Positions 14,317 through 21,050 of a DNA stretch of 21,050 nt are shown here, in pieces. The notes beneath the pieces were generated by a model. That model saw only the letters and a program-made list of their open reading frames with translations. It had not been told where the DNA came from and searched no databases. How positions within the stretch are numbered: position 1 is the first letter of the stretch; each line of letters begins with the position of its first letter. Made by a program: the position numbers and the translations under genes. This DNA is from an uncultured Collinsella sp. Lineage in GTDB: Bacteria; Actinomycetota; Coriobacteriia; Coriobacteriales; Coriobacteriaceae. The stretch lies in NCBI GenBank assembly GCA_902489855.1, contig CABUBS010000011.1, forward strand, positions 1 to 21,050, read 5' to 3'.

Positions 14317-14408
14317 ACCGCGCGGCGGGGTTTATCGGGTCCTGATAACGTCTTTACCGCCAACGGACACGAACCGACCACTCATCCGGTTGCGCAGGTC
14401 ACGATAGA

Positions 14409-14441
14409 AAAAGGAGCCGCCCCCATGGAGCAGCTCCTTTT
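14409..14441 (-). terminator. Intrinsic terminator of glmU
   Basis: The 9-bp stem AAAAGGAGC/GCTCCTTTT (14409-14417 with 14433-14441), read on the minus strand, is followed by further T residues (TTTTTCTAT). It lies 16 nt past the glmU stop, so glmU and prs may be separate or only partly linked transcripts despite their conserved order. Confidence 0.85.
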
Positions 14442-14456
14442 GTGCTTGGTAAAACG

Positions 14457-15869
14457 TTATACCTCGTCGTCCTCGTGCAGGCGGCGGCGGTAATCGGCGG
14501 CCCAGCCCTCAATATTTACCTGACGGGCGCGGCCCAGACCGAGTGCGTCGGCCGGGACCGGCTCGGTGATGACGGAGCCGGCGGCCACGAGTGCGCCGTC
14601 GCCGATCTGGGCGGGCGCGACCATCATGGTGTCGGAGCCAATGAAGGCGTCCTTGCCGATGACGGTCTTGTGCTTGTGCACGCCATCGTAGTTGCAGGTG
14701 ATGGAGCCCGCGCCCACGTTGACGCCGGAGCCCATGGTGGTGTCGCCGATGTAGGACAGGTGCGGCACCTTGGAGCCCTCGCCGATCGTGGACTTCTTGA
14801 TCTCCACGTGCGTGCCGGCCTTGGAGCCGTCGAGCATGTGGGTGCCCGGGCGCAGGTAGGCGCGCGGGCCGCAGTCGACACCGTTCTCGATGACGGCCTC
14901 AATGGCGATGGTCTCATCGATGGTGCAGCCGCTACCGACGGTGGTGTCGGTGAGGCGGCTGTTGGGACCGAGCTGGCACTCCTCGCCCACGGTGACGTGG
15001 CCGATCAGGTGCGTCTGCGGCCACACGACGGTATCGCGGCCGATGGTGGCATCGGGGCCGATCCAGGCCTGCGTGGGGTCGATGAAGGTAACGCCCTCGG
15101 CCATCCAGTGCTCGTTGATGCGGTCGCGCGCGATGGCGGTGAGCTGTGCGAGCTGGATGCGGCTGTTGACGCCCAGGCCGTCGCGGTAGTCGTCGCAGTG
15201 GAAGATGGAGACAGCCTGGCCGTGGCCTTTGAGGATCTCGAGCATGTCGGGCAGGTAGTACTCGGATTGCGCGTTGTCGTTACCGATCTCGTTAATGTGG
15301 GCGGCGAGCTGCGCGCCGTCAAAGGCGTAGCAGCCGGCGTTGCACTCCAGCAGCGTGGCGGCCTGCTCGGGCGTGCAGTCCTTCTGCTCGATGATGCGCT
15401 CGATCTGACCATCGGCACCCAGCTTGATGCGGCCGTAGCCAAAAGGATCGGGCGGGGTCATGGTCATGACGGTGCAGGCGAGCTCGCCGGTGGCGACGGT
15501 CTGCGCGAACTTGGCGACGGTGTCGGCAGTGATGAGCGGCAGGTCGCCGTTGAGCACCACGACGGGGCCTTGCGTGATGCCACAGGCCTCGAGCGCGACC
15601 TTCACGGCGTGACCGGTGCCCAGACGCTCGGTCTGCTCGACGCACTCGACCTTGGTGGCGCTGCTGGCGTAGGCGCCGTCGATGAGGGCGCGCATCTCGT
15701 CGGCGTGGCTGCCGATGACAACCACGACGCGGCTGCAGCCGGCCTTGATGGTAGCGTCGACGATCCACTGGACCATGGGCTTACCCAGGATCTTGTGCGA
15801 AACCTTGCAGTGGTTCGACTTCATGCGGGTGCCCTCGCCGGCAGCGAGGATAATTGCGGTTGCGTCCAT
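14457..15869 (-). CDS. glmU: Bifunctional UDP-GlcNAc pyrophosphorylase / GlcN-1-P acetyltransferase
   Basis: The 470-aa cytoplasmic enzyme acetylates glucosamine 1-phosphate and then couples it to UTP, giving UDP-GlcNAc for peptidoglycan. The N-terminal nucleotidyltransferase domain has LAAGEGTRMKS (8-18) and VVLNGDLPL. The C-terminal left-handed beta-helix shows hexapeptide repeats (IGPDATIGRDTVVW, VGSGCTIDE) and the acetyltransferase block RPGTHMLDGSKAGTHVEIKK. The frame stays open to 16079, but the start at 15869 is chosen because AGGAG lies 5 nt before it and MDATAIILAAG is the family's usual N-terminus. It diverges from the ECF operon. Confidence 0.96.
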   Translation of the reverse strand: MDATAIILAAGEGTRMKSNHCKVSHKILGKPMVQWIVDATIKAGCSRVVVVIGSHADEMRALIDGAYASSATKVECVEQTERLGTGHAVKVALEACGITQGPVVVLNGDLPLITADTVAKFAQTVATGELACTVMTMTPPDPFGYGRIKLGADGQIERIIEQKDCTPEQAATLLECNAGCYAFDGAQLAAHINEIGNDNAQSEYYLPDMLEILKGHGQAVSIFHCDDYRDGLGVNSRIQLAQLTAIARDRINEHWMAEGVTFIDPTQAWIGPDATIGRDTVVWPQTHLIGHVTVGEECQLGPNSRLTDTTVGSGCTIDETIAIEAVIENGVDCGPRAYLRPGTHMLDGSKAGTHVEIKKSTIGEGSKVPHLSYIGDTTMGSGVNVGAGSITCNYDGVHKHKTVIGKDAFIGSDTMMVAPAQIGDGALVAAGSVITEPVPADALGLGRARQVNIEGWAADYRRRLHEDDEV

Positions 15870-16068
15870 GTGATCTCCTGTTACGTTATAGAGACGTGTG
15901 TTTGGAAACGATACACGGCGCAATATGATACCGCAGGCATATGACGAGCGCGTAACGATTGGTTTGCGGCGGTTGAGGCTTGCGCCGCCGGCGTGGCGTT
16001 TGCGCTGCTTGCGTGCGGCGTTGGCGGTGCTGCGGAGCTGTCGTTTGAGCGAGGGGACGGGGGTACCC

Positions 16069-16956
16069 GTGGACAACATACGAGAGGGGTTTGGCGGCGA
16101 GCCCGTCGCGGCATTCTCGATGTCGCATCCGGCTGTGCCGGCACTCTATATAGTGCTGACGCTGGGGCTCACCATGTTCTCGATGCAGCCGGTGCTGATT
16201 GCGCTGTCACTTGCGGGCGGGCTGGCGTATGGATTTGCGACGCGTGGGGCTGCCCGCACGCTGGGCGCACTCCGCTGGCAGCTGCCGGTGATTTTGATTA
16301 TCGCGCTGGTCAATCCACTGTTTAGCGCTTCGGGTTCGACGGAGCTGTTTCGTATTGGCATGCGTGCGGTGTATCTAGAGAGCATGGTTTACGGCCTGTG
16401 CATGGGCGGGCTGTTTGTGGCGAGCGTGCTGTGGTTTGAGGCCGCGGCGTCGATGCTCGAATACGACAAGGTGCTCGCGCTGCTGGGTAATGCCGCGCCG
16501 GTGATCGCGCTCATGATCTCGATGTGCATGAGGCTTATCCCGCAGTTTTTGCGCCGCGGTCGTACGGTGCTGGCGGTGCAGGATGCGATCGATGCACCGG
16601 GCCGCGCGCCGGCCGACCCCGTGCGTTCGCGTTTGCGGGCATCGAGTGTGTTGATGGGCTGGGGCATGGAAGATTCGCTGGAGCGCGCGGACGCGATGCG
16701 CTCGCGCGGGTGGGGTGCCGCGACGCGTCGTACGACGTATGCGCGGTATCGACTGGGGCGCAGCGACGTTGCCGCGCTGGTTGGGCTTGCGTTGTTTGGC
16801 GTGGCCACGGCGGCAGTGGCGTGGACCGCGACGACGCAGTATTCGTTTTATCCGCAGCTCTCGGTGCCGGCGCCGTGGCCGGGCTATGTCGTGTACGCTG
16901 CCTGGATGGTGCTGCCTTGTGCGTTGCATGCGATTGATGAGAAGAGGTTCGGCTGA
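16069..16956 (+). CDS. ecfT: ECF transporter transmembrane (T) component
   Basis: The roughly 296-aa membrane protein couples the ATPase to the substrate-binding S component of an energy-coupling-factor importer. Hydrophobic segments include ALYIVLTLGLTMFSM, ALRWQLPVILIIALVNPLF, MVYGLCMGGLFVASVLWF, VAALVGLALFGVATAAVAW and the C-terminal VVYAAWMVLPCALHAI. The cytoplasmic loop between them has two Ala-Arg-Gly-type coupling motifs (RGRTVLAVQDA and RADAMRSRGWG), typical of the CbiQ/EcfT family. The start is uncertain: GTG at 16069 follows a purine-rich stretch (GAGGGGACGGGGG), while ATG at 16120 would give 278 aa. An open frame further upstream to 15898 is unlikely to be translated. Its TGA overlaps the ATPase ATG (TGATG). 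Confidence 0.85.
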   Translation: MDNIREGFGGEPVAAFSMSHPAVPALYIVLTLGLTMFSMQPVLIALSLAGGLAYGFATRGAARTLGALRWQLPVILIIALVNPLFSASGSTELFRIGMRAVYLESMVYGLCMGGLFVASVLWFEAAASMLEYDKVLALLGNAAPVIALMISMCMRLIPQFLRRGRTVLAVQDAIDAPGRAPADPVRSRLRASSVLMGWGMEDSLERADAMRSRGWGAATRRTTYARYRLGRSDVAALVGLALFGVATAAVAWTATTQYSFYPQLSVPAPWPGYVVYAAWMVLPCALHAIDEKRFG

Positions 16957-18599
16957 TGGCTCGGTTGGATAGGAGCTCGGCGGCGGGTGTGGCATATGGC
17001 TCGGCCGCGCCGGCGATTGAGGTGCGAGGCCTTAGTTTTGCCTACCCCGGGGCCGAGGCACCGGTGCTCGAGGGACTTGATTGGCGTGTTTCCCAAGGTG
17101 CGTTTGCGCTGCTTGTTGGCGGTACCGGGTCGGGCAAATCGACGCTGCTGTCGCTGCTCAAGCCCGAGATCGCTCCGGCGGGCGAGCGCACTGGTGATGC
17201 GCGCGTGCTGGGTGAGAACGTTGCCGATATGGACGTCCGGGCGTCCGCAGAGCGCGTGGGCTACGTGTTTCAGGATCCCGAGAACCAGATCGTGTGCGAG
17301 ACCGTGTGGCACGAGATGGCGTTTGGCCTGGAAAATCTGGGTATGTCGCGCGACGAGATGCGCCGTCGCGTAGCCGAGACCAGCTATTTCTTTGGGCTGG
17401 AGGATTGGCTCCACCGCGATACCGATACGCTTTCGGGCGGACGCAAGCAGCTGCTGTCGTTGGCGGCCGTGCTGGCCTTGCGCCCGCGCGTGCTGCTGCT
17501 CGACGAGCCCACGTCCCAGCTCGATCCTGTTGCCGAGAAAAATTTTCTGCACGCGCTGTTTCGCGTGAACCGCGAGCTGGGTTGCACGGTTGTTGTGGCA
17601 ACGCACCAGCCGCGCCCGATGCTCGAATATGCGACGTGCGCGTATCGGATTGAGGGCGGCCGCGTGCGCGAGGTGGCAGATATGGCTTCTTTGGGACGCC
17701 GAGAATCGCTGTTTTCCGATGACATGTTGGGGTGGGGTGCCATCCGATGTGCAAAAAACGGAGTATTCAGCAGGCGTGAGGACAATTTGGACTCTCTGGA
17801 GCCGCCCGGGGACGTATCGAGCGCGAAAAAAAGTTCGGAATTGGACAAATCGTCCGAATTTGTGGCGCAAACGTCGCTCGAGAACGGCTCGGAAGCCTTT
17901 CCGCGCACGGATGGAAGCAGAATACTCCAAAAAATGCACGCTGGGTCGGCTACCACCCTGTCGGAAGGCTGGTTTCGCTACGATCGCGCGGGCGGTTGGG
18001 TGTTGCGCGGGCTCGATGCGTCGTTTTCGGCTGGCGCGGTGCATGCAGTCGTGGGCGGAAACGGCTGCGGCAAGTCGACGATGCTTTCGGTGCTGGCCAA
18101 GACCGCCAAGCTGCAGCGCGGCCGCATGGTGCGCGGAGCGGCCTCGGCGGCGCTGTTGCCTCAGAATCCCAAAGCATTGCTGGTTGCCGAGACGGTTCGC
18201 GATGAGCTGATGGAATGGGCCTCGACCTGCGGGTACGGCGAGGATATGGCGCGGGAGCGTGCGGTGAGTCTGGGGCTCGCGGGCTTAGGGGAACGCCACC
18301 CCTATGACCTTTCGGGCGGACAGCGCCAACTGCTTGCGTTGGCAAAGCTACTGCTAATCGGCCCCGAACTGCTATTGCTCGATGAGCCTACCAAGGGTCT
18401 GGACCTGGCCAGCCGCCGCATCATCGCCCGCGCCCTGCGTGACCATGCGAACGCCGGCGGTACCGTCATCATGGCCACGCACGACTTAGACTTTGCCGAG
18501 CAGGTGTCCGACGACGTCGCCATGATGTTCGACGGCGAGATCGCCTGCATGGAGCCTCCGGCAGATTTCTTTGCCGACAACGTGTTTTATAGGGCGTGA
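16956..18599 (+). CDS. ECF transporter fused double ATPase
   Basis: The 547-aa protein holds two ABC ATPase domains in one chain, replacing separate EcfA1 and EcfA2. Domain 1 has Walker A GGTGSGKST (55-63), VFQDPENQ, signature LSGGRKQ (159-165) and DE at 183-184. Domain 2 has Walker A GGNGCGKST (367-375), signature LSGGQRQ (452-458) and DE at 476-477. Both keep the switch His (ATHQ, ATHD). The first domain's VFQDPENQIVCETV is typical of ECF ATPases. The linker (about 250-330) is polar and Ser/Glu-rich; its coding DNA at 17749-17939 looks like an inserted element. Its start overlaps the ecfT stop, so the two are translationally coupled. Confidence 0.93.
   Translation: MARLDRSSAAGVAYGSAAPAIEVRGLSFAYPGAEAPVLEGLDWRVSQGAFALLVGGTGSGKSTLLSLLKPEIAPAGERTGDARVLGENVADMDVRASAERVGYVFQDPENQIVCETVWHEMAFGLENLGMSRDEMRRRVAETSYFFGLEDWLHRDTDTLSGGRKQLLSLAAVLALRPRVLLLDEPTSQLDPVAEKNFLHALFRVNRELGCTVVVATHQPRPMLEYATCAYRIEGGRVREVADMASLGRRESLFSDDMLGWGAIRCAKNGVFSRREDNLDSLEPPGDVSSAKKSSELDKSSEFVAQTSLENGSEAFPRTDGSRILQKMHAGSATTLSEGWFRYDRAGGWVLRGLDASFSAGAVHAVVGGNGCGKSTMLSVLAKTAKLQRGRMVRGAASAALLPQNPKALLVAETVRDELMEWASTCGYGEDMARERAVSLGLAGLGERHPYDLSGGQRQLLALAKLLLIGPELLLLDEPTKGLDLASRRIIARALRDHANAGGTVIMATHDLDFAEQVSDDVAMMFDGEIACMEPPADFFADNVFYRA
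17749..17939. repeat. Possible miniature element inserted in frame within the ATPase linker
   Basis: The ends form an imperfect 23-bp inverted repeat: 17749-17771 and 17917-17939 share GTGCA at the outside and GGAGTATTC inside (16 of 23 matches). The mismatched part is a run of A in the left copy and of T in the inverted right copy. The interior carries A-rich patches and a small hairpin around TTCGGA/TCCGAA, unlike the flanking ATPase DNA. It encodes residues about 265-328 without a stop. Similarity to mobile elements is inference from the ends and position only. Confidence 0.5.
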
Positions 18600-18603
18600 T
18601 GGG

Positions 18604-19317
18604 ATGACGGATCATCGCGCCTCACGCCTACTCACAAAAATGGAGATCCCGCTGTTGTTGGCGGTGCCAGCGGTGATGACTGCGGCGTTGCTGGCGGGCA
18701 TTGAGCAGGCGGCGCTTGCCATGCTGGTTGTAGTGGCGCTCGTGCTCGCACTGTTTTTTGCGGGCTATGAGACATCACGTCCAGGCCTGCGCCAGATCAT
18801 GCCCACGCTGGTGCTGGCGGCGCTGGCCGCGGCGGGGCGCATCCTGTTTGGGCCCATTCCCGATTTTAAGCCCGTGAGCGCTATCGCCATTATCGCGGGT
18901 GCGACACTTGGCCGTCGCAATGGTTTTATGGTCGGCGCGTTGGCAGCGCTGACCAGCAATTTCTTTTTTGGGCAGGGCATGTGGACGCCGTGGCAGATGT
19001 ATGCCTGGGGTCTGGTGGGCTATATCGGTGGCGCACTGGCGCATGCGGGCGCGTTTGACCGCGCCGATGGAACCGTGCGAATGCCGGCGCTGTTGGCGTA
19101 TGGCTTTGCGTCGGGCCTGCTGTATGGCGTCGTGATCAACGCGTATGACATCATCGGTTTTGTGCAGCCGCTCACGTGGACGGGCGCCATAGCGCGTCTT
19201 GCCACCGCCGTACCGTTCGATATCACGCACGGACTCGCGACCTGCGTGTTTTTGGCCGCTCTGTACAAGCCCTGGTGTCGCCGCATCAACCGCGTCGTCG
19301 TGAAGTACGGGCTGTAG
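18604..19317 (+). CDS. ECF transporter substrate-binding (S) component
   Basis: The 237-aa integral membrane protein should bind the imported substrate. About six hydrophobic segments are visible, from IPLLLAVPAVMTAALLAG to THGLATCVFLAAL. GALAALTSNFFFGQGMWTPW, then QMYAWGLVGYIGG, is the conserved block of a widespread ECF S family in Actinobacteria and Clostridia. The ATG at 18604 lies 4 nt after the ATPase stop (weak ribosome site, probably coupled); an earlier in-frame start at 18571 lies inside the ATPase gene. The substrate cannot be read from sequence; a cobalamin- or other vitamin-type compound is possible. With the T component and double ATPase it forms a complete dedicated importer. 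Confidence 0.82.
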   Translation: MTDHRASRLLTKMEIPLLLAVPAVMTAALLAGIEQAALAMLVVVALVLALFFAGYETSRPGLRQIMPTLVLAALAAAGRILFGPIPDFKPVSAIAIIAGATLGRRNGFMVGALAALTSNFFFGQGMWTPWQMYAWGLVGYIGGALAHAGAFDRADGTVRMPALLAYGFASGLLYGVVINAYDIIGFVQPLTWTGAIARLATAVPFDITHGLATCVFLAALYKPWCRRINRVVVKYGL

Positions 19318-19342
19318 GGCATTTCGCGTTTCCTCACGAACT

Positions 19343-19403
19343 TGCGGTGGAATAGTTCTCGTTTTTGGCTATTTGCTGCCCAAACAGGAACTATTCCACC
19401 GCA
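19343..19403. repeat. 16-bp perfect inverted repeat after the ECF operon
   Basis: TGCGGTGGAATAGTTC (19343-19358) and its exact complement (19388-19403) enclose a 29-nt loop with some further partial pairing. It lies 26 nt after the S-component stop, between convergent genes. No T run follows, so it may be a REP-like palindrome that also serves as a two-way transcription barrier. Confidence 0.75.
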
Positions 19404-19410
19404 GCTTATA

Positions 19411-19450
19411 GGGGGAGAGGGGTCACATGATCTGTTTTCCTCCGTCCCCC
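19411..19450. terminator. Weak hairpin between the convergent ECF and xth genes
   Basis: GGGGGAGAGG (19411-19420) can pair imperfectly with TCCGTCCCCC (19441-19450) around a loop. It sits 15 nt past the exonuclease stop on the minus strand. No T tract follows. It is a possible terminator or a further REP-like remnant. Confidence 0.3.
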
Positions 19451-19465
19451 AGGAATTACTTGGGG

Positions 19466-20284
19466 CTAGAGCTCTAGCGTGAGGGTGACGGGGCAGTGGT
19501 CGCTGCCGAAGATGTCGCCGCGGATGCCGGTGTCGCGTACGTTGCCAGCGATTGTGTCGCTCACCAAGAAGTAGTCGATGCGCCAGCCGGCGTTGTTCTT
19601 GCGGGCGTTAAAACGATAACTCCACCAGCTGTAGACGCCTTCGACGTCCGGATTGGCCGCGCGCCAGGTGTCGGTAAAACCGGCATTGAGTAGCTCGGTA
19701 AACTTGCCGCGCTCCTCGTCCGAAAAGCCCGCGTTGCCGCGGTTGGACTTGGGGTTCTTAAGGTCGATTTCCTCGTGCGCCACGTTAAAGTCGCCACAGG
19801 TCACGACGGGCTTGCCGGTCTCGCGCTCGAGTCCCGTCAAAAAGCCGCGATAGGCATCATCCCAGGCCATGCGCACGTCGATGCGCGCGAGCTCATTTTG
19901 CGCGTTGGGCGTATAGACGTCGACAAACCAAAACTTGTCGAACTCGAGCGCGCAGACGCGGCCCTCGGTTGCGGCTTGGGCGACGAGCTCGGCCGCCTCG
20001 CCCTCGCCGGCGTAGGGCAGCAGCGCATCGGCACGCAGTACGCGCAGCGGTTCCTGGCGGCTAAAGACCGCAGTGCCCGAATAGCCTTTACGCTCGGCGT
20101 AGCTCCAGGTTTGGTGATAACCGGGCAGGTCAATATCGACCTGGCCTTCTTGCAGCTTGGTCTCTTGCAGCGCCAGGATATCGACGTCGAGTTCTTGCGC
20201 GATCTGGATAAAGCTCGGGTCCTTTTTGAGCACGGCGCGCAGGCCGTTGACGTTCCACGAGGCAAAGGTGTAAGTCTGAGGCAT
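19466..20284 (-). CDS. xth: Exodeoxyribonuclease III / AP endonuclease
   Basis: The 272-aa cytoplasmic DNA repair enzyme cuts at abasic sites and trims 3' ends in base excision repair. SWNVNGLRA (9-17, Asn11), LQETK (39-43, metal ligand Glu41), VYTPNA, CGDFNVAH (Asp165, Asn167) and the closing GSDHCPV (Asp262-His263) are the conserved catalytic motifs of the ExoIII family. Length is normal (about 250-280). The start is supported by AAAGGA 4 nt before the ATG. It is divergent from the sirtuin gene; the 135-nt gap between them held no clear promoter by eye. Confidence 0.96.
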   Translation of the reverse strand: MPQTYTFASWNVNGLRAVLKKDPSFIQIAQELDVDILALQETKLQEGQVDIDLPGYHQTWSYAERKGYSGTAVFSRQEPLRVLRADALLPYAGEGEAAELVAQAATEGRVCALEFDKFWFVDVYTPNAQNELARIDVRMAWDDAYRGFLTGLERETGKPVVTCGDFNVAHEEIDLKNPKSNRGNAGFSDEERGKFTELLNAGFTDTWRAANPDVEGVYSWWSYRFNARKNNAGWRIDYFLVSDTIAGNVRDTGIRGDIFGSDHCPVTLTLEL

Positions 20285-20419
20285 GGTGTCCTTTCGACGG
20301 GGTTGGCAGGCTTAAGATTAGCGCAACAGGGGCGGGGTGGGCTCCGCGCATGCTGACTTAAAGGCCGCATGCTGGGACGTCGCCCAACGCTGCCCGACTA
20401 ACAAGGACGGAGGACTCAT

Positions 20420-21050
20420 ATGACGCAGGCAATATCGGACCCCAGGCAGGCCTCCGCCGCGCTGGCGGAGCTGTTCAATACCCACGAGCGCGTGGTGTTC
20501 TTTGGCGGCGCTGGTGTTTCCACGGCAAGCGGCATCCCCGATTTTCGCAGCGTGGACGGCCTGTATCACCAGCAGTTTGCCTATCCGCCCGAGACCATGC
20601 TGTCGCACAGCTTTTACGAGACACATCCGGCGGAGTTCTTCGACTTTTACCGAACCAAGATGATCGCGCTTAACGCTAAGCCCAACCGCTGCCACACCAA
20701 GCTGGCCGAACTGGAGCGAGCCGGCAAGCTCGACGCCGTGGTGACGCAAAACATCGACGGCTTGCATCAGATGGCGGGCTCGCAGCGCGTGTTTGAGTTG
20801 CACGGATCGGTCCATCGCAACATTTGCCAGTCGTGCGGAGCGGTCTATAGCGCCGAGTGGATTTGCTCGCGCGAGCACGAGGACGCCGCGGGCGTGCCCG
20901 TGTGCCCCGCGTGCGGTGGTCGCATCAAGCCCGATGTGGTGCTCTACGAAGAGCCGCTCGACGAGCATGTGTTGACCGGTGCCGTTGTCGCCATCGCCGC
21001 GGCCGATGCCCTCATTGTAGGCGGGACCTCGCTCGGGACGCCCATGATGC
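20420..21050 (+). CDS. cobB: NAD-dependent protein deacylase, sirtuin family (partial at window end)
   Basis: The first 210 codons of a SIR2 enzyme, which removes acyl groups from lysines using NAD+ and yields nicotinamide and O-acyl-ADP-ribose. GAGVSTASGIPDFR (30-43) is the NAD-binding signature, QNIDGLH (110-116) follows, and His128 in ELHGS is the catalytic base. C136, C139, C162 and C165 form the zinc site. KPDVVLYEE and VGGTSL are also conserved. GGAGG (20409-20413) lies 6 nt before the ATG. The frame is open to the last base; about 30-50 residues are missing. The symbol follows the general bacterial name; its targets are unknown. Confidence 0.93.
   Translation, partial: MTQAISDPRQASAALAELFNTHERVVFFGGAGVSTASGIPDFRSVDGLYHQQFAYPPETMLSHSFYETHPAEFFDFYRTKMIALNAKPNRCHTKLAELERAGKLDAVVTQNIDGLHQMAGSQRVFELHGSVHRNICQSCGAVYSAEWICSREHEDAAGVPVCPACGGRIKPDVVLYEEPLDEHVLTGAVVAIAAADALIVGGTSLGTPMM

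Noticed and set aside
15870..16079. N-terminal extension of GlmU
   Set aside because: The ribosome site and the family N-terminus place the start at 15869. The extension is Arg-rich and overlaps the divergent intergenic region.
1..21050. tRNA, rRNA or known riboswitch
   Set aside because: No cloverleaf, rRNA segment or recognisable riboswitch core was seen by eye; a covariance-model scan would be decisive.

Overview
The window looks like chromosome from a Coriobacteriia gut actinobacterium, most likely Collinsella or a close relative. The grounds are high GC, clean Shine-Dalgarno sites, large secreted proteins ending in an LxxTG-type sorting signal with a KRRK tail, an NfnAB pair, and a dedicated ECF transporter. 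The assignment comes from recognising gene families and style, not from a database match.

Left part (1-9712): a surface-protein region on the plus strand. The 3' end of one surface protein (1-89) is followed by a terminator, then a 661-aa sortase-anchored protein (287-2272), then a 2206-aa giant anchored BspA-type leucine-rich-repeat adhesin (2769-9389). The three proteins share the C-terminal anchor segment. The two complete genes also share an upstream module (TTTGCGCAGGTAG, then an 18-bp palindrome with a TATA core). Each is followed by an unusual array of 15-bp inverted repeats on an almost exact 40-nt register: four hairpins after the first gene, three after the second. Each array ends in a GGTGCCTGTC hairpin. 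The arrays, whose substitutions all keep RNA pairing on the plus strand, are the most unusual feature here.

Middle (9724-16000): housekeeping genes on the minus strand. nfnA-nfnB (electron-bifurcating NADH/ferredoxin:NADP+ oxidoreductase) have a TATAAT promoter and their own terminator. Next comes a glmU, prs, pth cluster (cell-wall precursor, PRPP, peptidyl-tRNA recycling), as in many Gram-positives. Its intergenic regions carry a terminator, a 105-nt nested hairpin, and a pair of inverted REP-like repeats around a strong hairpin.

Right part (16069-21050): an ECF vitamin/metal uptake operon on the plus strand, in the order T component, fused double ATPase, S component. The linker between the two ATPase domains looks like an in-frame small mobile element bounded by imperfect inverted repeats. 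Exodeoxyribonuclease III (minus) and a sirtuin deacylase (plus, cut by the window end) are divergent. No rRNA, tRNA, CRISPR array, transposase or phage gene was seen.
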